Shown here: positions 45,297 through 54,139 of the stretch, in pieces
How the letters are laid out: each line of letters opens with the position of its first letter
How positions within the stretch are numbered: the first letter of the stretch is position 1
Assembly (NCBI GenBank): GCA_017983515.1
Contig: JAGOBF010000001.1
Coordinates: forward strand, 121,192-185,191
Reading direction: 5' to 3'
Source of the DNA: Promineifilum sp.
Lineage (GTDB): Bacteria > Chloroflexota > Anaerolineae > Promineifilales > Promineifilaceae
Length of the DNA stretch: 64,000 nt
Notes under the pieces: generated by a model
Databases searched by the model: none
Seen by the model: only the letters and a program-made list of their open reading frames with translations
Told to the model about the DNA's origin: nothing
Program-made: the position numbers and the translations under genes

Positions 45297-46232
45297 ATGA
45301 ACAAACAAGGAATTCCCGACACACGTACCGAGGCGCTGCTGCGAATCATCTGCGAGAACTGGGATGATGAGCGCGCCGATAGCGAATGGGCTGAGACGGT
45401 GCACCTGAGCCGCTATTACTTTCAGCGGATGTTTCTGCACCTGATCGGCGAGACGCCGGGTGAATTGCGCCGCAGGTTAAAGCTGGAGCGCGCCGCCCAT
45501 TCGTTGTGTATCACGGGCAAAAGCATCACCGAAATCGCGTTTGATGCCGGTTATGAGAGCCTTGAGGGGTTTTCGCGCGCTTTCCATCACGCCTATGGCC
45601 TTTCGCCCAGTTATTACCGGCGCATTCCTTTTCCGCGAACGCACTTGCCCAACCCGGCCAATATCCACTTTGATCCGTCGGCCGCCCGACCGCGGCAATT
45701 TACCACCAAAGGAGTGATGAACATGGACATTATCGATCGTTTGATTGACCACGACACCTGGATGACGCGCCGGATGCTGGAACGCGCGAAACGTTTCACG
45801 GATGAACAACTGGATGCGCCGGTTGCCGTCCCGGAGAACCCCTTGCCGTTTGAATCAGAGGAAGGGACATTGCGGGAGGCCTTGAACCGCCTTGTCCATA
45901 CCAAAGAGATCTGGCTGGCGGCCGTTCGCAACCAGCCGATCCCCGAAGGACTGGACAAGTCGATCCCCGGCATGCTAAAGCGCCTGGATTCAAGCTTCAT
46001 CGAATTCGCCGAATTGGTGCGAAGGGTGCGCGATGAGAATCGTTGGGATGAGCAATTCGTGGACGAGACGTGCGAGCAGCCCGAGCGCTTCAGCTATGGC
46101 GGCATGATCGCCCACGTGGTCACGTTCTCCGCTTTTCGTCGCAGCGCGGCGCTGAAAATCCTGGAGAAGCTGGGCGTTGACGATCTGGGCTACGGCGACC
46201 CGATTGAGTGGGAGCGAGAGGTAGCCGGTTAA
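45297..46232 (+). CDS. AraC-type regulator fused to a DinB-like four-helix domain
   Basis: A 311-aa two-domain protein. The N-terminal AraC/XylS double helix-turn-helix is at about residues 10-105 (VHLSRYYFQRMFLHLIGETPGEL, ITEIAFDAGYESLEGFSRAFHHAYGLSPSYYR). The C-terminal DinB/YfiT-like bundle (about 142-305) reads MDIIDRLIDHDTWMTRRMLERAK, with possible metal ligands in NRLVHTKEIWLAAV and GGMIAHVVTFSAFRRS. Normal AraC proteins have the HTH at the C-terminus, so the order is reversed. TAGAAT 9 nt before the ATG suggests a very short leader. The DinB part may sense or detoxify electrophiles; this is inference. Confidence 0.85.
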   Translation: MNKQGIPDTRTEALLRIICENWDDERADSEWAETVHLSRYYFQRMFLHLIGETPGELRRRLKLERAAHSLCITGKSITEIAFDAGYESLEGFSRAFHHAYGLSPSYYRRIPFPRTHLPNPANIHFDPSAARPRQFTTKGVMNMDIIDRLIDHDTWMTRRMLERAKRFTDEQLDAPVAVPENPLPFESEEGTLREALNRLVHTKEIWLAAVRNQPIPEGLDKSIPGMLKRLDSSFIEFAELVRRVRDENRWDEQFVDETCEQPERFSYGGMIAHVVTFSAFRRSAALKILEKLGVDDLGYGDPIEWEREVAG

Positions 46233-46236
46233 CGAC

Positions 46237-46278
46237 AATACTGATCAGGTGAATCGAGGAACTCACCTGATCAGTATT
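46237..46278. terminator. perfect 16-bp-stem hairpin after the AraC-DinB gene
   Basis: AATACTGATCAGGTGA (46237-46252) is followed after 10 nt by its exact reverse complement (46263-46278). It begins 4 bp after the stop codon of a plus-strand gene and faces the convergent lpd gene. There is no long T-run. Nothing else is seen in the gap up to 46423. Confidence 0.75.
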
Positions 46279-46423
46279 GATGAATGATGTAGCCCTAATC
46301 CGATCGGCGCGCGCCGCTGATCGGACAAGGCTCGCCCGGCTCTACGATGGCAAAGACGCGCGTTTCCCGGCGAGAAGGCCGACTGGAAACCAGGGTTCCC
46401 GGAAGAAATCCGGTTTCGACACA

Positions 46424-47815
46424 CTAAACATGTATCGGCTGCCCTTCCACCCCATGAGCCGCTTCCATCAGCGCCTCGCTCAGCGTCGGGTGGGCATGGA
46501 CGTTACGGGCGATCTCCACCGCCGTCAGCTCATTGTTTTGCGCCAGCGTAAGTTCCGGCAATAGTTCGGTCACGTCCGGGCCGACCAGGTGCGCGCCCAG
46601 AATCTCGCCGTACTTGGCGTCGGCGATGATCTTCACAAAGCCATCGCGCTCGCCCAGCCCCAGCGCCTTGCCATTCACCTGGAAGGGGAACTGGCCCACG
46701 TTGACTTCGTACCCCGCCTCCCTGGCCGCCGCCTCGGTGTAGCCGAAGCTGGCCACCTGCGGCTGGCTGTAGGTGCAGCGCGGCAGCATCCGATAGTCGA
46801 GCGTCACCGTCGGATGGCCGGCGATGGTCTCGGCCGCCACCATGCCCATGGCCGAAGCGATGTGGGCCAGCCGGTAGTCGGTCGCCACGTCGCCGATGGC
46901 ATAGATGTGGGGCACATTGGTGCGCATATTGCCGTCGATGGCGATATTCTTGCGCTCGGTCAGCTCCACCCCGGCCGCCTCCAGGCCAATGCCCTCGGTG
47001 TTGGACATGAAGTTAATCGCCACCAGACAGACCTCGGCTTCCAACGGATCGCCACCTTCCACGCTGACCTTGACTCCCTTGTCCGTTTTCTCGATGCCGG
47101 TCACCTTGGCGCTCGTCTGGAACTTGACGCCCAGCTTCTTGTAAGCCTTCTCCAGCGTATCGCTGACCTCCGGCTCTTCGTTGGGCAGCAGGTGGGGCAT
47201 CATCTCCAGGATGGTCACGTCAACGCCGTAGTTCACCCACATGTAGGCGAACTCGACGCCGATGGCCCCGCCGCCGATGATGACAACCGACTTCGGCGGG
47301 TTCTCGGCCAGGATAGCCGGGATGTAGGAGATGACTTTCTCGTCGTCGAACTCGACGCCCGGGAACGGCCGCGGCCGCGCGCCGGTGGCGATGATGATAT
47401 TGGCCGCCTCCAGTGTCGCATCCTTGCCGTCGTTCAGCTTCACGGCCACCGTGTTCGGCCCGGTCAGCATGCCCGTGCCGTCGTAGACGTCGATCTTGTT
47501 CTTCTTCATCAGAAAGCCGACGCCCTTCACCAGCCGGTCGGATACCTGCCGGCTGCGCTTGAAAGCTACCCCGTAGTCGAGTTTCAAGTTGTCAAAGCTG
47601 AAGCCGAACTCTTTGGCCCGGTGTTGCAGCGTGTGGGCGACTTCGGCGTTCTTCAGCAAGGCTTTGGTGGGAATGCAGCCGATATTGAGGCATACGCCGC
47701 CCATATACTGCTTCTCGACGACGGCCGCCCTTAGCCCCAACTGCGCCGCGCGAATCGCGGCGACGTAGCCGCCCGGCCCGGCCCCCAGAACCACGACATC
47801 GTATTGATCTGCCAT
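46424..47815 (-). CDS. lpd: dihydrolipoyl dehydrogenase (E3)
   Basis: FAD flavoprotein that reoxidises dihydrolipoamide of 2-oxoacid dehydrogenases or the glycine system, 463 aa. The FAD motif VVVLGAGPGGYVAAIRAAQLG is at residues 7-27. The redox disulfide is in GVCLNIGCIPTK (Cys42, Cys47). The NAD motif VVIIGGGAIGVEFAYMW is at about 178-194. The active-site His-Glu is in the C-terminal HAHPTLSEAL. AAGGAG lies 5 nt before the ATG. No E1/E2 genes are adjacent. Downstream neighbours on the same strand are unrelated. Confidence 0.97.
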   Translation of the reverse strand: MADQYDVVVLGAGPGGYVAAIRAAQLGLRAAVVEKQYMGGVCLNIGCIPTKALLKNAEVAHTLQHRAKEFGFSFDNLKLDYGVAFKRSRQVSDRLVKGVGFLMKKNKIDVYDGTGMLTGPNTVAVKLNDGKDATLEAANIIIATGARPRPFPGVEFDDEKVISYIPAILAENPPKSVVIIGGGAIGVEFAYMWVNYGVDVTILEMMPHLLPNEEPEVSDTLEKAYKKLGVKFQTSAKVTGIEKTDKGVKVSVEGGDPLEAEVCLVAINFMSNTEGIGLEAAGVELTERKNIAIDGNMRTNVPHIYAIGDVATDYRLAHIASAMGMVAAETIAGHPTVTLDYRMLPRCTYSQPQVASFGYTEAAAREAGYEVNVGQFPFQVNGKALGLGERDGFVKIIADAKYGEILGAHLVGPDVTELLPELTLAQNNELTAVEIARNVHAHPTLSEALMEAAHGVEGQPIHV

Positions 47816-47827
47816 AATATCTCCTTG

Positions 47828-47910
47828 AAATTCGAGATACGAAATACGAGATATGAGCGAAGAACGCGCTCCGAACTCGTCACTCGTCGTTCATCACTCG
47901 TCACTCACTC
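47828..47910. repeat. TACGA/TCGTCACTC-word intergenic repeat (family B, copy 2)
   Basis: TTCGAGATACGAAATACGAG is followed by CACTCGTCGTTCATCACTCG and TCACTCACTC, short near-direct repeats that fill the gap between lpd and the epimerase gene and extend over the last two codons and stop of the latter. Confidence 0.5.
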
Positions 47911-48305
47911 AATTGATAGAGTTCCACCAGCACGCCGCCCGTGCTTTTGGGGTGGACGAAGGCGTATTTACGGCCGCCATGACCTTCCACGGCCGTCTCG
48001 TTGATAAGCTGGATGTCGTGCTCGCGCAAGCGCGCCATCATGGCGTCGATGTCCTCGACCTCCAGGCACATGTGGTGGATGCCCGGCCCGCGCTTCTCCA
48101 GAAAGCGGGCCACGCCGCTGTCGGCCACCGTCGGCTTCAGCAGTTCAACGTTGCTGCCCCCCACGGGCAGGAAAGCCACGTCGACGCCCTCGCTGGGTAC
48201 AGATTCCGTCCGGTCCAGCTTGAGCCCCAACGCCCCTTCCCAAAAGTTCAACGCCCCTTCCAGTTCCGGGACGATGATGGCAATGTGGTTGATGTTCTTA
48301 ATCAT
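47901..48305 (-). CDS. mce: methylmalonyl-CoA epimerase (VOC family)
   Basis: Interconverts (R)- and (S)-methylmalonyl-CoA, linking propionate or branched-chain breakdown to succinyl-CoA. It has 134 aa. Vicinal-oxygen-chelate pattern: INHIAIIVPEL with metal-binding His (N-terminal), VELLKPT with Glu, GIHHMCLEVEDIDAMMARL with His, and VLVELYQ with the last Glu. Length equals the family norm. No mutase is adjacent, but malate dehydrogenase follows upstream. The 3' end is in a dispersed repeat. Confidence 0.93.
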   Translation of the reverse strand: MIKNINHIAIIVPELEGALNFWEGALGLKLDRTESVPSEGVDVAFLPVGGSNVELLKPTVADSGVARFLEKRGPGIHHMCLEVEDIDAMMARLREHDIQLINETAVEGHGGRKYAFVHPKSTGGVLVELYQLSE

Positions 48306-48327
48306 AGTTCTCTTGTGAATCGGGCAG

Positions 48328-48413
48328 AATTAAACACGGATGGGACACGGATTAACCGGATAACTCCACTCAATCCGTTTAATCCGTTCGATCATCAAGA
48401 TCCGTGTTTAATT
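48328..48413. repeat. 86-bp dispersed palindromic element (copy 2)
   Basis: Bounded by AATTAAACACGGAT and ATCCGTGTTTAATT with internal AATCCGTTTAATCCGT. It has the same ends, length and internal words as the element at 8261-8346. It occupies the mce-mdh gap. Confidence 0.8.
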
Positions 48414-48428
48414 TTTGCTTCCCGCCTC

Positions 48429-49415
48429 TTACTTCAACAGGTCAGTGACGACGTCGCGCTCCTCGCGCAGTTCGTCCTGCGTGATGGCGATCTTCTCTTG
48501 GGCGAAGTCGCTCCACGGCAAGCCCTGCACGATGCTCCAGCCGCCGTCGCCATCGCTGACGATGGGGAAGGAGAACATCAGACCCTCATCGATGCCGTAG
48601 CTGCCGTCGGACGGCACCACGGCCGAGAACCAGTCGCCGTCGGGCGTCCGGTTCAGGAAGCTGCGCACGTGGTCGAGCGCGGCATTGGCGGCCGACATGG
48701 CCGAGGACAGACCCCGGGCGGCGATAATGGCCGCGCCGCGCTTCTGGACGGTCTCGATGAACGGCCCGCGCAACCAGTCATGGTCGGTAATGACCATCAT
48801 GGCCGAATGGCCGTTGATCTTGGCATTCTCGAAGTCGGGGTACTGCGTGGCGCTGTGGTTGCCCCAAATGGTGACGTTGCTGACGTCGGTGACGCGCACG
48901 CCGGCCTTCCGCGCCAGTTGGGCGTAGGCCCGGTTCTGGTCGAGGCGGGTGAGGGCGCTGAAGCGGTTGGCCGGGATGTCGCCGGCGTTATTCATGGCGA
49001 TCAGCGCGTTGGTGTTGGCCGGATTGCCGACGACGGCCACGCGCACGTTGTCAGCGGCGACCTCGCTCAGCGCCTGCCCCTGGCCGACGAAGATCGGGCC
49101 GTTGACCTTGATCAACTCGCCGCGCTCCATGCCTTTCGACCGCGGCCGCGAGCCGATCAGCAGCGCCCAGTTAACGCCGTCGAAGGCCACCTTGGGATCG
49201 TCGCTGATGACGACGTTTTCGAGCAGAGGAAAGGCGCAGTCGTCGAGTTCCATGACGACGCCTTCGAGCGCCTGCATCGCCGGGGTGATCTCCAGCAGAT
49301 GCAGCGCCACCCGCGTGTCGGGGCCGAAGACCTCACCGTTGGCGATGCGTGGCAGGATGGAGTAGCCGATCTGGCCGGCCGCTCCGGTGACAGCAACTTT
49401 GACGAGCTTGGACAT
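48429..49415 (-). CDS. mdh: malate dehydrogenase
   Basis: NAD-dependent malate/oxaloacetate interconversion in the TCA cycle, 328 aa. The NAD motif [14 protein letters not shown] is at residues 7-20. Substrate-Arg motifs are [26 protein letters not shown] and LTRLDQNRA, and the catalytic His is in [14 protein letters not shown]. This is the 325-330 aa cytosolic-type MDH rather than the LDH-like 310-aa type of many Chloroflexi. AAGGAG lies 8 nt before the ATG. Confidence 0.96.
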   Translation of the reverse strand: MSKLVKVAVTGAAGQIGYSILPRIANGEVFGPDTRVALHLLEITPAMQALEGVVMELDDCAFPLLENVVISDDPKVAFDGVNWALLIGSRPRSKGMERGELIKVNGPIFVGQGQALSEVAADNVRVAVVGNPANTNALIAMNNAGDIPANRFSALTRLDQNRAYAQLARKAGVRVTDVSNVTIWGNHSATQYPDFENAKINGHSAMMVITDHDWLRGPFIETVQKRGAAIIAARGLSSAMSAANAALDHVRSFLNRTPDGDWFSAVVPSDGSYGIDEGLMFSFPIVSDGDGGWSIVQGLPWSDFAQEKIAITQDELREERDVVTDLLK

Positions 49416-49585
49416 GGTAAATTCTCCTTGGACAAGGCCTGGGGATTTCCAGGCTGGGTTCTAAATGGTAAGTGCGCCCTGGCTTCCGGAAGTGGGGTGG
49501 GTCACGGTGGGCGACGCATCTATTATCGGACGTTTCCGGCCGGTCGGCAATTGAAGAGATGGAACGCGGTCGGAAAAGAGGGTTT

Positions 49586-49645
49586 ATCCGCAGATTATCG
49601 AGAGACATTTCTTAAATCTGCATCATCCCGGAAATCTGTCGATGA
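49586..49645. repeat. AATCTGC-word palindromic repeat (family A) near the SpoU gene
   Basis: TCCGCAGATTATC, TTAAATCTGCATCATCC and GAAATCTGTCGATG carry the same words as the repeats at 21198, 25350, 27341 and 61145. The 235-bp mdh-SpoU gap holds nothing else visible. Confidence 0.55.
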
Positions 49646-49650
49646 CTATC

Positions 49651-50496
49651 CTACCTGAGTTCCAGTCCCCTTTGCCGCACCACTTCATACATCAGCAGCG
49701 CCGCCGATGCCGACAAATTCAAACTGTCCACCACCCCGGCCATCGGGATACTCACGCGCCTGTCGGCCGCCGCCAGCCACATCTCGCTCAATCCCCACGC
49801 CTCGCTGCCCACGACCAGGGCCACCGGCCCGGTCAGGTCGGCCGCCGTGTAGAGCGTGGCCGCCGCCGGAGTAGCCGCCACGACGGCAATCCCCTGTTCG
49901 TGCAACCAGGCAATGGTTTCGTCGGTTGTCGCCGCAACGGCCGGCACGGTGAAATAGGCCCCCAGGCTGGCGCGGATGACGTTGGGGTTGTGGAGATCAG
50001 TGCCCCGACCTGTGACGGTTCCTTCCCGCTCCGGCAGCGTGGGCACGATCACGCCATCGACGCCGGCCGCATCGGCTGTACGCAGGATCGCCCCCAGATT
50101 GCCCGGCTTCTCGGCCTCTTCCACGACCAGCAAAAACGGCTTGCCGCGAAACGTAAGACGCTCCAGCCGGTTCTGAGGATAGGGGATGACCATCAACAGC
50201 CCGCCGCTCGTCCCCCGATACGCCATCCGGCCGAATACCTCCGGCGAGACAAGGTATAGCTCGCCCATGCCCGTCGCGGCGATGGCCCGCAGATGTTGCG
50301 CGACTCTCTCCCCTTCGTCGTCGATCAATTCCGGGCACAGGTACGCTTCGGCCGGCACGACGCCGTGGTCGAGCGCCCGCCGAATCTCGCGCACGCCTTC
50401 GACGACCGTCTGCTGCGCCTCATCGCGCGCTCGCCGATCATTCAACTTGATGATTCGTTTAACTCGCGGATTTTGGAGGCTGGTGATGGAGAGCAT
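49651..50496 (-). CDS. TrmH/SpoU family RNA 2'-O-methyltransferase
   Basis: Knotted (SPOUT) RNA methyltransferase, 281 aa. The N-terminal RNA-binding region (residues 1-100) is followed by the three SpoU motifs: EEAEKPGNLGAILRTADAAGVDGVI (about 127-150), VALVVGSEAWGLSE (about 228-241) and VSIPMAGVVDSLNLSASAALLMYEVVRQR at the end. The target is 23S rRNA or tRNA; RlmB-type cannot be separated from TrmH by inspection. The ATG is immediately followed on the plus side by a family C repeat. It is a single gene. Confidence 0.93.
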   Translation of the reverse strand: MLSITSLQNPRVKRIIKLNDRRARDEAQQTVVEGVREIRRALDHGVVPAEAYLCPELIDDEGERVAQHLRAIAATGMGELYLVSPEVFGRMAYRGTSGGLLMVIPYPQNRLERLTFRGKPFLLVVEEAEKPGNLGAILRTADAAGVDGVIVPTLPEREGTVTGRGTDLHNPNVIRASLGAYFTVPAVAATTDETIAWLHEQGIAVVAATPAAATLYTAADLTGPVALVVGSEAWGLSEMWLAAADRRVSIPMAGVVDSLNLSASAALLMYEVVRQRGLELR

Positions 50497-50540
50497 GGTC
50501 AGTAAACAGTGGACAGTGTCAGGATACAGTGAGCGGTAAC
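50497..50540. repeat. CAGTAAACAGTGGACAGTG repeat (family C, copy 2)
   Basis: CAGTAAACAGTGGACAGTG followed by CAGGATACAGTGAGC, close copies of a 7-9 bp word, directly upstream of the SpoU start. Reverse-strand counterparts are at about 12040-12120. Confidence 0.5.
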
Positions 50541-50627
50541 TAGTGATGCGTCGGGAGCCGCTGTCAGCCCAAAGCGGTTGGCCCGCAAGGCCTGCTCGGC
50601 CGTCGTTTCTTCATTCGTCACCGGCCA

Positions 50628-51131
50628 CTAAAGCTTCCCCTCTCGATAGGCTTCCTTGCGCGCCATATAGTTCCCCACGGCCCGCGGCCCGGCCGAGCGC
50701 TGGGCGTCCGTCAGCGGGCCGACGACTTTGGCCGGCACGCCGAGGGCCAGCATCCCCGGCGGCAGGTGCATCCCCGGCGGCACCACCGCCCCCGCGCCCA
50801 CCACCGCCCCCGCGCCGATGACCGCGCCGTCCAGCACCGCCGCCCGGATGCCGATCAGCGCGCCGTCTTCCACCGTGCAGCCGTGGACGACGGCCCCATG
50901 ACCAATGGTCACCTCGCGGCCAACGATGCACGGGAACCCGGCCGAGACGTGGAGGATGGCCCCGTCCTGGATGTTCGTCCGGTCGCCGACGATGATGGGC
51001 GCCTCATCGCCGCGCAGCACTGCCCCGAACCACACGCTGACGTCTTCGCCCAAGGTGACGTCGCCCCGCACTGTGGCCGTGGCGGCGATCCATACGCTGC
51101 GCGGAAGGGTCGGTTTGCCGGAAAGTTCCAT
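50628..51131 (-). CDS. gamma-carbonic-anhydrase-like left-handed beta-helix protein (PaaY/YrdA-like)
   Basis: A 167-aa hexapeptide-repeat protein. Repeats in ATVRGDVTLGEDVSVWFGAVLRGDEAPIIVGDRTNIQDGAILHV, then TIGHGAVVHGCTVEDGALIGIRAAVLDGAVIG. Three potential zinc His residues are His in ILHVS, and GHGAVVHG (two His), as in gamma carbonic anhydrases. The start at 51131 is the ATG within the family-homologous region, 4 nt after the ctaG stop. Many members are inactive or act on other substrates, so enzymatic activity is not assured. Confidence 0.88.
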   Translation of the reverse strand: MELSGKPTLPRSVWIAATATVRGDVTLGEDVSVWFGAVLRGDEAPIIVGDRTNIQDGAILHVSAGFPCIVGREVTIGHGAVVHGCTVEDGALIGIRAAVLDGAVIGAGAVVGAGAVVPPGMHLPPGMLALGVPAKVVGPLTDAQRSAGPRAVGNYMARKEAYREGKL

Positions 51132-51135
51132 CAGT

Positions 51136-52035
51136 TTATCGCTTGACACCTGGGGCCAGCATCGCCTCGTCTGTGGCCCAGTTCGATTCGGGCAGCGCCG
51201 GCTTATCGACCTCACGCGCCAGCAGCTCGTTGATCAGAGCGATGGCCGCCACGGCATAGGCCAGACCACTGACGATCCAGGCGATCATCGCGCCGAAGAT
51301 GTAATCGTTGATTTGTAATCCGCTAAACTGGAAGCTGGCCGGATAATCATAAATCGAGTTGGTAATGAACAGCAGGATGAGGCCAATGATCTTGATCGGC
51401 CAGATGCTGATGAACGTGTAGATCACGCGCACAATGGGCGTCATGCGGCCGTGGCTTTGCGGCCAGGCGGCGGTGATGTGCCACCAGTTCAGCAGAGAGA
51501 TGCCCAGCAGGCTCAGCAGTTCGACGGCATGGACGACACCATAGCGCAGCGTCGCCGCATGGCTGTGCGGATCGTACCAGAACCAGCAGATGGACAGGTA
51601 AGTCAACAGCGTGACGCTCGGCGCGGTGGCCCAACGCACAAAACGCTGCCCCACGCCAGGGCCGTCGCCGGATTGTCGCGCCGCCAGGATCATCGCCCGC
51701 CCGCGCTCCGGCAGGCCGTGGATCAGGGCCGGCACGGGGTTGGCGAACATCAGCAAGCTGGGAGTGGACGCGACCAGAAGCATATGCTGGATGATACGCG
51801 CGCTGAAGTATTGCGTCGACAGATAGCCCAGCGGCGAAATGAACGCCACGGCCAGCAGCGCCAGCCCGGCCATGAAAAACTTTAGCGAGCGGGCCGAGGC
51901 CGGGGCGTCTTTCGGCGGCGGCCCCTTGTGGAACGCCTGCAAGCGTCGCCAGCCGCGCACGTAGAGCAGTCCGACGAGGAAAATCCCCACGGTCGCCAAC
52001 AGACGCCAGAACGTCGCCTCAGACCACATATCCAT
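51136..52035 (-). CDS. ctaG: cytochrome c oxidase assembly protein CtaG (caa3 type)
   Basis: Membrane protein for Cu(B) delivery/assembly of heme-copper oxidase, 299 aa with about seven helices. The caa3_CtaG pattern includes FISPLGYLSTQYFSARIIQHMLLVASTPSLLMFANPV (with His) and WWHITAAWPQSHGRMTPI, plus VVHAVELLSLLG. The best start is the ATG at 52035 (or 52029); the TTG at 52068 has no ribosome site. Adjacent oxidase subunits are not present. It is followed by the carbonic-anhydrase-like gene in the same transcript. Confidence 0.9.
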   Translation of the reverse strand: MDMWSEATFWRLLATVGIFLVGLLYVRGWRRLQAFHKGPPPKDAPASARSLKFFMAGLALLAVAFISPLGYLSTQYFSARIIQHMLLVASTPSLLMFANPVPALIHGLPERGRAMILAARQSGDGPGVGQRFVRWATAPSVTLLTYLSICWFWYDPHSHAATLRYGVVHAVELLSLLGISLLNWWHITAAWPQSHGRMTPIVRVIYTFISIWPIKIIGLILLFITNSIYDYPASFQFSGLQINDYIFGAMIAWIVSGLAYAVAAIALINELLAREVDKPALPESNWATDEAMLAPGVKR

Positions 52036-52167
52036 CGCGCTGCTGATTTTAGCAGGCAGAGGGGACAAGGAGCAACGGCTTTAGGACGCTTTCACCTTCG
52101 CCCAGGGCGCGGACAAACCGGCCAGTGGTTAACAGGATCGTTTGTCCGTTCCTACAGATGCGATTTT

Positions 52168-54015
52168 CTAGGCATCGTCCGCGTCCTGATGTTCCATCAC
52201 TGGGGCGCTATCTCGCCGCCGGCGCAGCCAACCTTGCTCGCGGGTATCTTCTACGCTAATGCGATGTCGCCGCGCCCGCAGGATAGCCCCCCGGCTGAGG
52301 TAGCCGACGATTCGCCGTGAGTCCTCGCGGCTGACCACGGGCAAGCGGCCGATGTCGTTGTGAACCAGCTTGTTCAGCGCATCGTGGACCATTTCATCGG
52401 GATAGGCGACGACGAGCGAGGTCGTTCCGGCCTCCAACACCGTCAGCTCGCCGCCGGCCGGTTCCTCGAGCGCGACCAGTAGATCACCGCGCGTGATGAT
52501 CCCCGACAGGTGATCCTCGTCATCGACGATGAGAAAAGCCTGGTGGCGCACATAGTCCGGCTCGCCTTTCGCAATACGGTCAGCCAGATCTTTCACGCGC
52601 ATATTGCCGGGCAGATTGACTGTCGTCGCGACCATCATGTCGCCCACGGTAACCTGTTGCAAGGAGTCGGCTTCATATTCCGACGGGACGCGCAACCCGC
52701 GCCGGGCCAGCTTCTCGGTCATCACGGTGTTGCGCATGAAGACCAGGGCCACCGCGTCGGCGATGACACAGACCAGCATGAGCGGCAAGATAGCGTTGTA
52801 ATCCTGGGTGATCTCGAAGCCAAAGATGATGAAAGCGAAAGTGGAACGAGAAGCCGCGCCGAAGACGGCCACCATGGCGACCAGGGCAAACGCCCCCGGC
52901 TGTAATTGCAGACTCGGCATGGCCGAGTTCAGCAGAATAGCCAGCGCCCCGCCCATCGCCGCACTGGCCATGAACAGAGGCGCGAGCAGCCCGCCCGACG
53001 TGCCCGACCCCAACGACACCAACAGCGCCAGCAGCTTGAAGATCATCAGCGAGAGCAGCACGGTGAGCGTCAATTGATTGTTAAGGATATCGGAAATAGT
53101 GCCGTAGCCGACCCCCAGCACACGCGGCACGAAATAGCCGATTAGCCCCAGGCCAAAGCCGCCGATGACCGGCAGCCAAAACTCATCGACCGGCAAAAGG
53201 GCGAAGAGGTCTTCCGTCCAATACAGCGCCTTGGTAACCCCAATGGCCAACGCCCCACACAGCAGACCCAGCAAGATATAGAAAGGCAGCGCGCGGGGGA
53301 TTCCGAAATCGGGAATGGATACAGCGAACAGCGGCCCCTTACCCAGAAACGGCATGCGCACCGTCGTCGCCACGACCGTGGCGATAACCAGAGGGATGAA
53401 AGAGCGCGATTTAAACTCGAACAGGAGCAGTTCGATGGCAATGATCACCGCGGCAATGGGTGTATTAAAGGTGGCGGCCATGCCGGCCGCCGCGCCACAG
53501 GCCAGAAGGACTTTCCGCTCAACGGCCGTCGTCGGTATGATCTGCCCCAACAGCGACCCCATCGCGCCGCCGGTCTGGATGATGGGCCCCTCCGCACCGA
53601 ACGGCCCGCCGGTACCGATCGCTACCGCCGTGGCAATCGGCTTGAAGATGGCCACGCGCGGGCTGACCCGACTGCGGTTCTCCAGCACGGCCTCCATCGC
53701 TTCCGGAATGCCGTGACCCTTGATCTTCGATGTGCCGTATTTAGCCATCAGACTGACGATAAGCCCGCCGACGGCCGGGACGACCAGCATCCACAGCCCA
53801 ATAGGATTTGTCTGCAAATCGGTCAGCTCGGTCGCCACCTTCTGAAAGAAAACCATATTCCACAACAAACCAATCAGCGAAAAGAGGGCGTAGGCCAGCA
53901 CGCCGGCGATGGCACCGATGACCGCCGCCAGGATGCTGACGAAAAGTAAGCGAAATGACTTGGATGGTTGTACATCAGGCGATTGCAGTGGATCCAGCTC
54001 TGATATATTGATCAT
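52168..54015 (-). CDS. ClC family chloride channel/antiporter with CBS domains
   Basis: A 615-aa protein. The ClC membrane domain is at about residues 20-425 with GHGIPEAMEAVL (selectivity loop), GTGGPFGAEGPIIQTGGA with the gating Glu in place, GSGTSGGLLAPLF, and FGAASRSTFAFIIFGFEITQDY. A C-terminal pair of CBS domains is at about 455-590, suggesting adenine-nucleotide regulation. An Arg-rich tail (LRRRRD) follows. The start at 54015 has GAGG 5 nt upstream. It is divergent from the MarR-type regulator with a likely shared operator. Confidence 0.95.
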   Translation of the reverse strand: MINISELDPLQSPDVQPSKSFRLLFVSILAAVIGAIAGVLAYALFSLIGLLWNMVFFQKVATELTDLQTNPIGLWMLVVPAVGGLIVSLMAKYGTSKIKGHGIPEAMEAVLENRSRVSPRVAIFKPIATAVAIGTGGPFGAEGPIIQTGGAMGSLLGQIIPTTAVERKVLLACGAAAGMAATFNTPIAAVIIAIELLLFEFKSRSFIPLVIATVVATTVRMPFLGKGPLFAVSIPDFGIPRALPFYILLGLLCGALAIGVTKALYWTEDLFALLPVDEFWLPVIGGFGLGLIGYFVPRVLGVGYGTISDILNNQLTLTVLLSLMIFKLLALLVSLGSGTSGGLLAPLFMASAAMGGALAILLNSAMPSLQLQPGAFALVAMVAVFGAASRSTFAFIIFGFEITQDYNAILPLMLVCVIADAVALVFMRNTVMTEKLARRGLRVPSEYEADSLQQVTVGDMMVATTVNLPGNMRVKDLADRIAKGEPDYVRHQAFLIVDDEDHLSGIITRGDLLVALEEPAGGELTVLEAGTTSLVVAYPDEMVHDALNKLVHNDIGRLPVVSREDSRRIVGYLSRGAILRARRHRISVEDTREQGWLRRRRDSAPVMEHQDADDA

Positions 54016-54055
54016 AATTGCCTCGTGAATGAACAAAGATAAGCTAGCATTTTAT

Positions 54056-54068
54056 ATCGTAATACGAT
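54056..54068. promoter_or_regulatory. MarR-type operator candidate between clc and marR
   Basis: ATCGTA-A-TACGAT is a perfect dyad in the 124-bp divergent intergenic region, flanked by AT-rich -10-like words on both sides (TATAAA on the minus strand, TACAAT at 54073 on the plus). This is a typical site for a MarR protein controlling itself and its neighbour. Confidence 0.6.
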
Positions 54069-54139
54069 GTAATACAATAGGCGAACCCGTTATTCATCAA
54101 TTGGAGTAAAATCACGCCTATCAGCGGCTGGAGTTATGT

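Noticed and set aside
47853-49658. 601-codon open frame on the plus strand
   Set aside because: Shadow of mce and mdh, with repetitive Arg/Asp/His-rich translation and no family match.
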